A stretch of 64,000 nucleotides of DNA from Maribellus sediminis (GTDB lineage: Bacteria > Bacteroidota > Bacteroidia > Bacteroidales > Prolixibacteraceae). The notes beneath the pieces are model-generated. The model did no database searches. It worked only from the letters and a program-made list of their open reading frames with translations, and was not told where the DNA came from. The stretch is taken from positions 806,001 through 870,000 of the forward strand of contig NZ_WXUB01000002.1 of NCBI RefSeq assembly GCF_011799805.1, in the 5' to 3' direction. The position numbers and the translations under genes were made by a program. Shown here in pieces: positions 37,049 through 45,926 of the stretch (positions are counted from its first letter, which is position 1; every line of letters begins with the position of its first letter).

Positions 37049-38977
37049 CTATTTAAATTTATAGGTCACACTTAAACGATAGTTGATCCCCGGCATGGCG
37101 TAGCCCCAGCTCGACTGATAATCAACATCAAACAGGTTATTCAGCAGTCCTGATACTTGTAGCTGATTTGATGAATTAAGTTTAGCCTGATAAGAAAGCA
37201 CGGCATTGAGCAAAAAACAGGGATATAAAACATTCCGGTCTTCCTCATCGGTGTATTGTTCGCCGGTGTAAGTGCCATTTAACGTAAAATCGAAATTTTT
37301 CCAATAGGTGGTGGTGAAGAAATTTCCGCTGTGAAGCGGCACATATTCCAGCTGCCGGCCGATGGCATTTGTAGAATTTAGCGAAGCCATACGTTTTGTC
37401 AATGTCAGCGAGTAGTTCAGTCCCGATAATGTTTTTAATCCGAACAGCAAATACTGCCAGTCAGTCATAAATTCGATGCCCTGGCTTTTTACCTTCTGAA
37501 CATTTTCGGCATACCAGAAAGCTCCCCCGTTTTTCCACAATATCCAGTCTTCAATATTCAGGTAAAAACCACTTAGCTTAATATTACCTGAAACATCGCC
37601 GTTGCAATAGCTCCACTTTGTCCCCAACTCGTAATTCATCCCTTTTTCGGGTGCCAGGTCAGGATTTCCTCCAGGCAGCCAAAATCGGTCGTTAAAAGTT
37701 GGTACCCGGTAACTTCGTGCCACACTTCCCGAAAACCTTAATATCCAGTATTCTTTTGAAAGCGCCAGGTAGTTCAGCCCAAGCGAGGGTGTGAAAGGCA
37801 CCTCGTAATCAGTAACAAAACCTTGCCGGAGATTCACGGTAAGCGAAAGCGTCCTAAAAAACTGTTGGTAGTATGAAGCGTAAAAATCAACACGGTCCTC
37901 TTTTTCCAAACTCGTGCTGTAGGCATAGACCTGCGGGAAAATTCGTTCGGCTTTTGCCCCCACTTTATAGCTGGCTTTAGTTGAAAAATCGTGTTCAATA
38001 AAAGCTTCCGCAAGGACACGTTGCGTACGAATAGTATCTTCCGTGTTGCCATTATTCACTGCATCGTCGAATACATAACCACCATTCACTTCGAATTTGA
38101 AGGGATTTTTCCGGTTCTTGTAACCGGCCCATATTCGCAAATGCTGATCCTGATATTCTTCCCCGAAATCGGGGTTATTCAGGTTAGTTTGCATATTTTG
38201 CTGAACCTGGTGCCAGTCGTTTTCAAGCCATATATTAAAAGTAAAAGACTCGTTGTCAGCGAATTTATAGTTCAGTTCCTGCAGCAATCCGTACTTCTCG
38301 ACATTTGCGTTGCGCTGCACATCTTCAATTTCGAAAATGTCGTTCTCAAAATCGCGGTAAGTGGTATTTAAAAACGGAAAATCATTCTTCCTATAATAAT
38401 AGTACGCACGTGTTACGGCTTCAAATTTTCCGTTTCCTGCAAAGATTTTGGTTCCGTAAAGTTGCTCTCCAAAAGAGCCGTGTGAGATTCTTGTTTCGAG
38501 CCTGAAACCATCGGTCCAGTTATTATTCAGCCCGAGGTAAATTGCACCACCAATACTACCTGAACCATTCACCGAACTGGCGCTGCCAAACTGCACTCCA
38601 ATTTCGTCGAACAAATAAACCGGAATGTTATTAAAATTAGATTGACCAAGTGTAAGTGAATTTAGATCGATGCCACCAAAATTAACGCTGGTATGACTTG
38701 CAGCTGTTCCCCTGATGCGAATAGTCGACAGTCCGCCGGCATCGGTTTTAAAAGCGATTGGCATGGTTCTGGAAAGCAACTGCTCGAGGTTACCGTCTTG
38801 CCCCTGAGAATATCCGATTCCTGAAATCGTTTCGATTTTAGCACCAGACTGAAACTTTTGCAAATGACCATAACTCACCACTTCTTCAATCTGAACAGTA
38901 TCGAGTACAGAGTCTTTTTCCTGACCTGAAACATGAATAGCGAACAATACGCTAATTATTACAACAAACCTCCTCAT
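37049..38977 (-). CDS. btuB: TonB-dependent vitamin B12 receptor BtuB-like
   Basis: 642 residues, with signal peptide (about 1-18, IHVSGQ). The plug runs from about 30 to 150: EEVVSYGHLQKFQSGAKIE, LEQLLSRTMPIAFKTDAGG, STIRIRGTAASHTSVNFGGI and SGSIGGAIYL. A 22-stranded barrel follows, with PTFNDRFWLPGGNPDLAPEKG, a typical late-receptor block, and a terminal Lys after Phe (VTYKFK). It imports cobalamin across the outer membrane with TonB energy. The cobalamin riboswitch upstream makes B12 the substrate rather than iron. First gene of a two-gene unit with the propeller lipoprotein. Confidence 0.9.
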   Translation of the reverse strand: MRRFVVIISVLFAIHVSGQEKDSVLDTVQIEEVVSYGHLQKFQSGAKIETISGIGYSQGQDGNLEQLLSRTMPIAFKTDAGGLSTIRIRGTAASHTSVNFGGIDLNSLTLGQSNFNNIPVYLFDEIGVQFGSASSVNGSGSIGGAIYLGLNNNWTDGFRLETRISHGSFGEQLYGTKIFAGNGKFEAVTRAYYYYRKNDFPFLNTTYRDFENDIFEIEDVQRNANVEKYGLLQELNYKFADNESFTFNIWLENDWHQVQQNMQTNLNNPDFGEEYQDQHLRIWAGYKNRKNPFKFEVNGGYVFDDAVNNGNTEDTIRTQRVLAEAFIEHDFSTKASYKVGAKAERIFPQVYAYSTSLEKEDRVDFYASYYQQFFRTLSLTVNLRQGFVTDYEVPFTPSLGLNYLALSKEYWILRFSGSVARSYRVPTFNDRFWLPGGNPDLAPEKGMNYELGTKWSYCNGDVSGNIKLSGFYLNIEDWILWKNGGAFWYAENVQKVKSQGIEFMTDWQYLLFGLKTLSGLNYSLTLTKRMASLNSTNAIGRQLEYVPLHSGNFFTTTYWKNFDFTLNGTYTGEQYTDEEDRNVLYPCFLLNAVLSYQAKLNSSNQLQVSGLLNNLFDVDYQSSWGYAMPGINYRLSVTYKFK

Positions 38978-39075
38978 TACACAATTTTTAAGGAGCTTTG
39001 GATAATTGGTGAAAAATACTTTTTCGAATATTTCTCAAGCTTTTTATCCCGAAGCTTAATTATTTTAAAGGAATT

Positions 39076-39275
39076 ATGGCAGGTCTTCTGGCTTATCCCT
39101 GTTGCTGATGCCTTCCCTTTCCTCCCGATAGCAATCGGGATCGGAAAAGTGGCCTGTAGTTCAACAACGCAATCCGTCAGTTGACGGATGGGATTTACAG
39201 CTGCGGGTACAGCTCCGGTTTTACACCGGATTCCCTTTTCATCGTGTTCATGACAAATGAACTTCGAACCAAAAT
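39076..39275 (-). promoter_or_regulatory. cobalamin (adenosylcobalamin) riboswitch
   Basis: On the minus strand, in order: GAAAAGGGAATCCGGTG (39240 downward), AAACCGGAGCTG, CCCGCAGCTGTAA, CAGGCCACTT, AAAGGGAAGGC, and the B12 box AAGCCAGAAGACCTGCC (39078-39094). These match the cobalamin aptamer core. Two side arms are simple palindromes, TCCGTCAACTGACGGA (39173-39188) and CCCGATTGCTATCGGG (about 39124-39139). The aptamer ends about 100 bp before the btuB ATG, so it should lower btuB expression when B12 is abundant. There is no T-run between box and ATG, which favours translation control. Confidence 0.92.
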
Positions 39276-39282
39276 TCTGATG

Positions 39283-39290
39283 CAAATATA
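39283..39290 (-). promoter_or_regulatory. -7 box driving the riboswitch-btuB transcript
   Basis: Minus strand TATATTTG followed by C, an exact TAnnTTTG match, just upstream of the aptamer. The -33 region is poor. Confidence 0.5.
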
Positions 39291-39412
39291 AACAGAAAGT
39301 TCCCGGCTAAACTATTTTGTTAATTGTTTTTTGTTTTTGTTAATAGAAAGCTTCTTTCGCCGAGTTATTTAAAAAAGCTCATGAAATTTAAATTAAACTA
39401 TATATTTTTGGG

Positions 39413-39420
39413 ACTGAAAT
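39413..39420 (+). promoter_or_regulatory. -7 box of the histidine kinase/receiver operon
   Basis: TATTTTTG, 35 bp above the kinase ATG. No -33 TTTG at standard spacing. Confidence 0.4.
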
Positions 39421-39455
39421 AACTGTATATTAAGCCACAACCACAATAAGATTAA

Positions 39456-40523
39456 ATGCCGAAGTTCAAATTCGAATATAAAATTACCTTAGCTTACCTG
39501 TTAATTGGTAGCCTGTGGATCATTTTTTCCGACAAGTTTCTGATCACTATTATAGATGACATTGATTTTCTGACCGATGTACAAACCTACAAAGGATGGT
39601 TTTACGTACTTATTACGGCACTGTTGTTCTTTCTTTTTTTGAAACGACACCTCAAAGACCTGAGGACTACAAAGAAGGAACTGGAGAACCACAAAAACAA
39701 CCTGCAGAACCTGGTACTTGAAAAAACAAAAGACCTTGATGCTGCGTTTGAACAACTGGAAAAAAAGAACAAGGAAATCAATCTGAAAAACCAGGAACTG
39801 GAAAAAACACTAACAGAACTAAAAGAAGCAGAAAGTCATTTGTTACAGGCCGAAAAGATGGCTTCAATTGGTATTCTCACTGCCGGAATAGCACATGAGA
39901 TCAATAATCCCCTTAACTATATTTTGGGTGGACTGACGGGATTACAACAATACTTCGAGGAAGAGAAAATTGAAAACGAAAAAGTGACTTTATTTACCGG
40001 TAGTATTGAAACCGGAATCGAGCGCGTAAATGCTATCGTATCGGGATTGAACAAACTCAGCAGAAACAAAGAAGCCTTCGATGAAGAGTGCGATGTTCAC
40101 GACATCATCGATAACTGCCTTAATATTATTGGTAACCGGCTAAAAAACGGTATCAGCGTTAGCCGTCACTTCGCGAAAGACTTGCCCGTTGTTAAAGGTA
40201 ATGTTGGACAATTGCACCAGGTATTTTTAAATATTCTGGTAAATGCATCTCAGGCCATTCCGGATAAAGGTAAAATTGAAATAACGACAAAAAACGAAAA
40301 AGATGCTATATTTATTGAGGTTAAAGATAATGGATGCGGAATTGAACAAGGTGATTTGAAAAAAGTAACTGATCCTTTTTTTACCACTAAAGAGCCCGGT
40401 GAAGGAACAGGATTAGGTCTGGCAATTACCTACAATATAATTGAAGAACACAAAGGACGACTCGAATTTGAATCAGAAGTAGATAAAGGAACTACTGTTC
40501 GGATTGAATTACCGAAAAGCTAA
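39456..40523 (+). CDS. membrane sensor histidine kinase
   Basis: 355 residues. Two membrane helices (about 9-30 and 47-64) flank a very short periplasmic loop. A long coiled coil (about 66-135, rich in Lys/Glu/Leu) links to the phosphoacceptor helix with AGIAHEINNPLNYI (His147). The HATPase domain has N-box (LVNASQAI), G1 KDNGCGIE, F-box DPFFTTKEPGEGTGLGL. With so small a periplasmic part it may sense a membrane state or a partner. It is 5 bp upstream of a receiver gene. Confidence 0.93.
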   Translation: MPKFKFEYKITLAYLLIGSLWIIFSDKFLITIIDDIDFLTDVQTYKGWFYVLITALLFFLFLKRHLKDLRTTKKELENHKNNLQNLVLEKTKDLDAAFEQLEKKNKEINLKNQELEKTLTELKEAESHLLQAEKMASIGILTAGIAHEINNPLNYILGGLTGLQQYFEEEKIENEKVTLFTGSIETGIERVNAIVSGLNKLSRNKEAFDEECDVHDIIDNCLNIIGNRLKNGISVSRHFAKDLPVVKGNVGQLHQVFLNILVNASQAIPDKGKIEITTKNEKDAIFIEVKDNGCGIEQGDLKKVTDPFFTTKEPGEGTGLGLAITYNIIEEHKGRLEFESEVDKGTTVRIELPKS

Positions 40524-40528
40524 ACCCG

Positions 40529-40900
40529 ATGATTAAGCCTAAAATATTATATGTCGATGACGAACCTCTGAACCTGATGTTATTTCGGGCCAATCTTTCA
40601 AAAAAATACGAAATTTTAACTGCTGAAAGCGGAATAACCGGGCTGGAAATCATAAGAAACACCTGCGACATTTGTGCCGTGATCAGTGATATGCGAATGC
40701 CCTATATGGATGGTATTGAATTCATTAAGGCCAGTGCCAGGATAAAACCAAATATCTCGTACTATATACTTTCCGGGTTCGATATTTCTGATGAAATTCA
40801 GGAAGCTCTCGACAGTATGTTGATTCGAAAATATTTCAGAAAGCCCTTTAACCTTAAGGAGATTGACAAAGAGATAGACTGTCCCGAGCAAAGTAACTAA
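40529..40900 (+). CDS. stand-alone response-regulator receiver protein
   Basis: 123 residues, a single receiver domain with no output domain. Acidic pocket VDDEP, phosphoacceptor Asp54 (VISDMRMPYMDG), Ser82 (ILSGF) and Lys105 (FRKPF) are in place. It could be a shuttle or act by protein contact; its likely kinase is the neighbour. The stop codon abuts the stop of the convergent truA with no gap. Confidence 0.92.
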   Translation: MIKPKILYVDDEPLNLMLFRANLSKKYEILTAESGITGLEIIRNTCDICAVISDMRMPYMDGIEFIKASARIKPNISYYILSGFDISDEIQEALDSMLIRKYFRKPFNLKEIDKEIDCPEQSN

Positions 40901-41662
40901 TTAACCTGCATCTACCATCATCGATTTTGGATACTCCACATCTACCAAAAAAAGACCTTTTGCTGGAGCTGATGCTCCCGCTGCTCCCCTATCCTTTTTT
41001 TCAATTATCTGTTTGAAATCTTCCAACGATAATTTCCCTTTGCCAATCTCGAGCAAAGTTCCAACAATGGCCCGTACCATATTTCTTAAAAATCGATCGG
41101 CCTTAATCACAAAAATCAACTGATCTCCTTCAGTCTTCCATTCAGCCTGATAAATTTTACAATTGTTTGTTTTAACGTCGGTGTGCAAACGGCTAAAGCT
41201 GGTAAAATCTTCGTAATCGAATAAAAGTTTCGCAGCCTCATTCATTTTTTCCACATCGAGCGGCAAAGAATAACGATAGGCTGTTTCAATAGAAAAGGGA
41301 TCTTTCGCGGTGGTAATATAGTAATGGTAGGTTCTCGACAAAGCACTAAAACGTGCATGTGCTTCTTCATCAACGGTCCATAAACGCTGTACCGCAACAT
41401 CTTCGGGAAGAAAACTGTTGAGTTTGTAAACCAGATCAAAATTTTCAGCAACCGGCTTCGTTACTTCGAAATGCAACATATAAAACGAAGCGTGCACGCC
41501 GGTATCTGTTCTGCCGGCGCCAACAACAGCAACTTCTTCACGCAATATGGTTGACAGTGCTTTTTCCAACACTTCCTGCACCGAAACGGCATTGGGCTGT
41601 ACCTGCCACCCATGGTACCTGGTTCCGTTATAACTGCATTGTAGAAAGTAGCGTTGTGGCAT
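40901..41662 (-). CDS. truA: tRNA pseudouridine(38-40) synthase TruA
   Basis: 253 residues from ATG 41662 (MPQRYFLQCSYNGTRYHGWQ), the usual TruA opening; another ATG at 41683 adds seven non-conserved residues. Catalytic motif AGRTDTGVHAS carries the nucleophile Asp. DFTSF and FLRNMVRAIVGTLLEIGKGK match the family. It makes pseudouridine at positions 38-40 of the anticodon arm. Convergent with the receiver gene. Confidence 0.96.
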   Translation of the reverse strand: MPQRYFLQCSYNGTRYHGWQVQPNAVSVQEVLEKALSTILREEVAVVGAGRTDTGVHASFYMLHFEVTKPVAENFDLVYKLNSFLPEDVAVQRLWTVDEEAHARFSALSRTYHYYITTAKDPFSIETAYRYSLPLDVEKMNEAAKLLFDYEDFTSFSRLHTDVKTNNCKIYQAEWKTEGDQLIFVIKADRFLRNMVRAIVGTLLEIGKGKLSLEDFKQIIEKKDRGAAGASAPAKGLFLVDVEYPKSMMVDAG

Positions 41663-41910
41663 ATTTTGCTCTTTAGTCAGCAAAGTAAATACATTATTGG
41701 AAGAAAACCAGCGACACTTTACTTTGAAATTAAGTCCAGAGAACCCAGGCGAAATCTTAATGAATTCCTAATAAGCTGTTATTCTTTGTTAACATCATAT
41801 TTCGTTTCTGCGTTACTTAATTTTTTTTAACAAAAGAATAGGGCAATAAATGTCATAATGACTTAAATTCGTGCCTTCGTAAAAAATTAGCAAACAAATT
41901 TATAGGAAAT

Positions 41911-42906
41911 ATGAATCAAGCAGTTGATATCAAAGAATTGAACGAACGGATTCAGAAGGAAAGTTCATTTGTCGACATGGTAACCATGGAAATGAACAAA
42001 GTAATTGTGGGTCAGAAACACCTGGTAGAAAGCTTAATGATCGGTCTGTTATCAAACGGTCACATTTTGCTCGAAGGTGTTCCGGGATTGGCAAAAACAC
42101 TGGCCATTAAGTCGCTGGCAAAAACAATCAGCGCCAAATTTGCGCGTATTCAGTTTACGCCCGACTTACTACCTGCCGACTTGCTGGGTACCATGATTTA
42201 CAGTCAGAAAAAAGAAGAATTTACCATAAAAAAAGGGCCGATCTTTGCCAACTTCATTCTGGCAGACGAGATCAACCGTGCTCCCGCAAAAGTGCAGTCG
42301 GCATTGCTCGAAGCCATGCAGGAACGCCAGATAACGATCGGCGACAACACCTTCAAACTCGATGAACCATTTTTGGTTATGGCAACTCAAAACCCGATTG
42401 AGCAGGAAGGTACTTATCCGCTGCCTGAAGCACAGGTCGACCGTTTTATGCTGAAGGTGGTGATCAATTATCCGAAAAAAGACGAAGAACGTGCAATCAT
42501 CAACCAGAACCTGCTGAGCCAGTTTCCGGAAACCAGCACCATTCTTGCGCCAGAAGATATTATTAAAGCGCGAAATGTGGTAAAAGACGTATACATGGAC
42601 GAAAAAATCCAGAAGTACATTGTAGACATTGTATTTGCCACCCGCGAACCGGTAGAGTACAAACTCGAAAAATACCAGGACATGATCTCGTACGGAGCGT
42701 CGCCAAGGGCAGGAATCAGCCTGGCACAGGCCGCCAAAGCCTACGCTTTTATCAAGCGCCGTGGTTATGTAATTCCTGAGGATGTTCGTGCGGTTTGTCC
42801 CGATGTGCTTCGTCACCGTATTGGATTAAGCTACGAAGCTGAGGCCAACAATATCACTTCAGAAGAAATTATTACCGATATTCTGAATACTGTTGAAGTA
42901 CCATAA
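41911..42906 (+). CDS. moxR: MoxR-family AAA+ ATPase, first gene of the Bat operon
   Basis: 331 residues. Walker A EGVPGLAKT, Walker B ILADEINRAPAKVQ, sensor ATQNPIEQEGTYPLPEAQVDRF. MoxR ATPases act with von Willebrand factor A proteins as chaperones for enzyme or complex maturation. In Bacteroides the downstream Bat proteins support growth after oxygen exposure. A 99-bp gap separates it from the DUF58 gene. The upstream 227 bp hold a near -7 box (TAAATTCG, about 41863) but no certain promoter. Confidence 0.95.
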   Translation: MNQAVDIKELNERIQKESSFVDMVTMEMNKVIVGQKHLVESLMIGLLSNGHILLEGVPGLAKTLAIKSLAKTISAKFARIQFTPDLLPADLLGTMIYSQKKEEFTIKKGPIFANFILADEINRAPAKVQSALLEAMQERQITIGDNTFKLDEPFLVMATQNPIEQEGTYPLPEAQVDRFMLKVVINYPKKDEERAIINQNLLSQFPETSTILAPEDIIKARNVVKDVYMDEKIQKYIVDIVFATREPVEYKLEKYQDMISYGASPRAGISLAQAAKAYAFIKRRGYVIPEDVRAVCPDVLRHRIGLSYEAEANNITSEEIITDILNTVEVP

Positions 42907-42960
42907 AAAGTCGCGGTTGACAGTCACAGTTTGCAGTTGTTCAAACACTACTTTGAACCT

Positions 42961-42985
42961 GCCCGACTGGGTCGTTCAGGCGGGC
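42961..42985. repeat. hairpin in the moxR-DUF58 gap
   Basis: GCCCGACTG (42961-42969) and CAGGCGGGC (42977-42985) pair with one mismatch. There is no T-run, so it is more likely a small dispersed repeat or an mRNA processing or stability stem inside the operon than a terminator. Confidence 0.35.
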
Positions 42986-43005
42986 TTTAAACTTTGAACT
43001 CATAA

Positions 43006-43884
43006 ATGGAGACAACAGATTTATTAAAAAAAGTACGGAAGATTGAGATCAAAACACGTGGACTTTCGCGAAACATTTTTGCGGGAGAATACCACAGTGC
43101 TTTTAAAGGGCGGGGAATGGCATTCTCGGAAGTACGCGAATACCAGTTTGGCGACGATATTCGTAACATCGACTGGAACGTTACTGCACGCTACAGCCAT
43201 CCGTATGTAAAGATTTTCGAGGAAGAACGCGAACTGACTGTGATGTTGCTAATCGATGTCAGCGGGTCGCGTGATTTCGGATCTTTCGAAAAGTTCAAAA
43301 AGAATGTCATAACCGAGCTTTCGGCTATTTTATCGTTCTCGGCCATACAGAACAACGATAAAATTGGCGTGATCTTTTTTTCGAATACCATTGAGAAATT
43401 TATTCCACCTAAAAAAGGGAAAAGTCACATTTTGCGCATTATTCGCGAGTTGATCGATTTTGAACCTGAAAACAGCGAGACTGACATTACCGGTGCGATT
43501 CGATACCTCACCAATGCCATTAAAAAGCGTTGTACCGCCTTTGTTATTTCCGACTTTATCGATGATAATCCGGGGCTGGAGCAATCCTTGTCGATTGCCA
43601 ACAACAAACACGATGTGGTGGCTTTAAAAATTTACGACGAACGCGAAACCGAACTTCCGCCCATTGGCATGGTGAAGTTTAAAGATGCCGAAACCGGCGA
43701 ATATGTTTGGGTCGACAGCAGCTCGCGCCGAACCCGACAGATCTATTCAAAATGGTGGCTGGACCATGCAAAAAAAATGGATGTAATGTTCAAGAAATGT
43801 GGCGTCGATTATGTTTCCATCAACACCCGTGAAGACTATGTAAGATCGTTGATGACCCTTTTCAAAAAAAGAGCATTGAAATAA
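43006..43884 (+). CDS. DUF58 domain protein of the Bat operon
   Basis: 292 residues, cytoplasmic. The DUF58 motif is RGMAFSEVREYQFGDDIRNIDWNVTARYS near residue 50, followed by a von Willebrand factor A-like region (LLIDVSGSRDFGSFEKFKK). Such proteins partner MoxR ATPases. It lies between moxR and the DUF4381-like gene; its stop is 5 bp before the next ATG. Confidence 0.93.
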   Translation: METTDLLKKVRKIEIKTRGLSRNIFAGEYHSAFKGRGMAFSEVREYQFGDDIRNIDWNVTARYSHPYVKIFEEERELTVMLLIDVSGSRDFGSFEKFKKNVITELSAILSFSAIQNNDKIGVIFFSNTIEKFIPPKKGKSHILRIIRELIDFEPENSETDITGAIRYLTNAIKKRCTAFVISDFIDDNPGLEQSLSIANNKHDVVALKIYDERETELPPIGMVKFKDAETGEYVWVDSSSRRTRQIYSKWWLDHAKKMDVMFKKCGVDYVSINTREDYVRSLMTLFKKRALK

Positions 43885-43889
43885 AAGCA

Positions 43890-44900
43890 ATGAAGTTAAG
43901 ACTCAAAATAATACTGATTTTTTTCGCGGCAGTTCTTGCAGGTCAGGCTCAGGCTCAGCGCATAAAAGCTACGGCCAGCCTCGATTCGGCCAATATTCTG
44001 ATTGGCGATCAGGTAAAACTTTTCCTCGAGATCGAACATCCGAAATCTGTGAGCATTGAATTTCCGCAGGTGCCGGATTCTATCAACGGCGGATTAATTG
44101 AAGTTTTAGGTCGTTCAGGAATCGACACTTTTGAAGCTGACGATGAAAAGTTCATGAAACAAATTCAGGCTTACACCATCACAAGTTTCGACAGTGGCAG
44201 CTACCGCATCCCGCCTTACTGGTTTAAAATAAACATGGACGGCAACATCGACTCGGTACCGAGTAACGGAGTTAATTTGAATGTATATTCCATGCAAATT
44301 GACACCACCAAAGGCCCGACAGATATTAAAATGCCTTACGGTGCGCCGCTCACACTAAAAGAAGTTACGCCTTATATTTTAGGAGTGATTCTGATCGGAG
44401 CCATTATTTTCTTCCTCTTGTATTCCATCAAACGGAAGAAAAAGAACAAACCGATTTTTGCACGGCCACCGAAGCCCAAGCAGCCTGCACACGTTGTTGC
44501 TTTGCGTGAACTTGATCGGATAAAAGCTGAAAAGATCTGGCAGAAAGGCAAAACAAAACAATATTACAGCGAATTGACTGACGCTCTGCGTATTTATATT
44601 GAAGACCGTTTTGCAATTCGGGCCATGGAGCAGGTTACCGATGAAATACTGGACAGTTTCCGTGCGCAGAAAAACCTGCTGAGCGATAAGAATTTCGCCA
44701 ACCTCAGCCAGATATTGCAAGTGGCCGACCTGGTAAAATTTGCCAAATACACTCCCCTGCCCGACGATGACAACCTGTCGCTGGTAAATGCCTATTTCTT
44801 TGTGAATGAAACAAAGAAAGAAGAACAGAAAAAGGTGGAAGGCAAAGGCACAGGAGTAGAAAAGAAAGACGATAACGTTGAAGAAGTTGAAATAAAATAA
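43890..44900 (+). CDS. DUF4381-like membrane protein of the Bat operon
   Basis: 336 residues. Signal peptide (about 1-22), a beta-rich periplasmic domain (about 25-150), one membrane helix (about 164-185, ILGVILIGAIIFFLLYSI), a basic cytoplasmic stretch, then a helical domain (HVVALRELDRIKAEKIWQKGKTKQYYSELTDALRIYIEDRF) seen in DUF4381 and BatD C-termini. Probably a membrane link between MoxR/DUF58 in the cytoplasm and the Bat proteins. Gap to batA is 6 bp. Confidence 0.85.
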   Translation: MKLRLKIILIFFAAVLAGQAQAQRIKATASLDSANILIGDQVKLFLEIEHPKSVSIEFPQVPDSINGGLIEVLGRSGIDTFEADDEKFMKQIQAYTITSFDSGSYRIPPYWFKINMDGNIDSVPSNGVNLNVYSMQIDTTKGPTDIKMPYGAPLTLKEVTPYILGVILIGAIIFFLLYSIKRKKKNKPIFARPPKPKQPAHVVALRELDRIKAEKIWQKGKTKQYYSELTDALRIYIEDRFAIRAMEQVTDEILDSFRAQKNLLSDKNFANLSQILQVADLVKFAKYTPLPDDDNLSLVNAYFFVNETKKEEQKKVEGKGTGVEKKDDNVEEVEIK

Positions 44901-44906
44901 GAGAGG

Positions 44907-45914
44907 ATGTTTGAAGGATTGACATTTAAGAACCCGGAACTGTTCCATATTTTATGGGTATTGCTACCCATGACGGTCTGGTACATTTTCAGGCAAAAAA
45001 GAAGTACCGCAAGCATTCGTATTTCAACAACTGCTTCGGTATTTAAAGCCCCGAAAGGAATTCGTTATTATTTACGACACTTGGTTTTTGTATTTCTGCT
45101 GATAGCGATCAGCTTTTTTGTAGTAGTGCTGGCAAGGCCGCAATCGTCGAAAAACTGGGAAAAACAAACCACTGAAGGTATTGATATTGTAATTGCACTC
45201 GATATTTCGAGCAGTATGTTGGCACAGGATTTTCAGCCCGACCGCCTGGAAGCAGCCAAAAATGTGGCCATGGAATTTATCTCCGGCCGCGAATACGACC
45301 GCATGGGCCTGGTGGTTTTTGCCGGCGAAGCATTTACACAATGTCCGCTGACTACTGACCGTGCTGTTTTGCTGAACCTGTTCAAAGACATTCAAAGCGG
45401 AATGATTGAAGACGGTACTGCCATCGGTAACGGACTTGCAACTGCTGTGGCCCGTTTAAAAGACAGCGAAGCCATCAGCCGGGTGGTAATTTTGCTGACA
45501 GATGGTGAGAACAACCGTGGTGAAGTGGCACCGGTTACTGCTGCCGAGATTGCAAAGACATTTGGTATTCGTGTTTATACGGTTGGTGTGGGAAGCATTG
45601 GAACTGCTCCCTACCCTGTGCAAGTGCAAACACCCTTTGGTGTGCAAACACAGTTACGCGATATGGAAGTAAAAATTGATGAAGAAACGCTTCAGGAGAT
45701 TTCTTCCATCACCGACGGCCGCTATTTCAGGGCTACCAGCAATACTAAACTCGAAGAGATTTATAAAGAAATTGATGCACTGGAAAAATCAAAAATAGAA
45801 GTTCGCGAATTCAGCCGGAAATCAGAAGAATTTTTACCGTTTGCGCTGTTGGGGGCACTGTTTTTGATACTAAGTCTTCTGCTGCGGGTAACCGTTTTCA
45901 GAAGCATCCCATAA
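44907..45914 (+). CDS. batA: BatA, von Willebrand factor A membrane protein
   Basis: 335 residues. Two N-terminal membrane helices (about 10-25 and 55-75) and one near the C-terminus (about 310-330) frame a VWA domain with a full metal-ion site: DISSSML (DxSxS), conserved Thr and ILLTDGENNRGE. Membrane-bound, VWA facing the periplasm or cytoplasm by topology not fixed here. SD-like GAGAGG directly precedes ATG. 12 bp before batB. Confidence 0.95.
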   Translation: MFEGLTFKNPELFHILWVLLPMTVWYIFRQKRSTASIRISTTASVFKAPKGIRYYLRHLVFVFLLIAISFFVVVLARPQSSKNWEKQTTEGIDIVIALDISSSMLAQDFQPDRLEAAKNVAMEFISGREYDRMGLVVFAGEAFTQCPLTTDRAVLLNLFKDIQSGMIEDGTAIGNGLATAVARLKDSEAISRVVILLTDGENNRGEVAPVTAAEIAKTFGIRVYTVGVGSIGTAPYPVQVQTPFGVQTQLRDMEVKIDEETLQEISSITDGRYFRATSNTKLEEIYKEIDALEKSKIEVREFSRKSEEFLPFALLGALFLILSLLLRVTVFRSIP

Positions 45915-45926
45915 AGGAGATTACGT

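Noticed and set aside
42169-42816. 215-codon minus-strand frame inside moxR
   Set aside because: Antisense shadow of a well-conserved gene.
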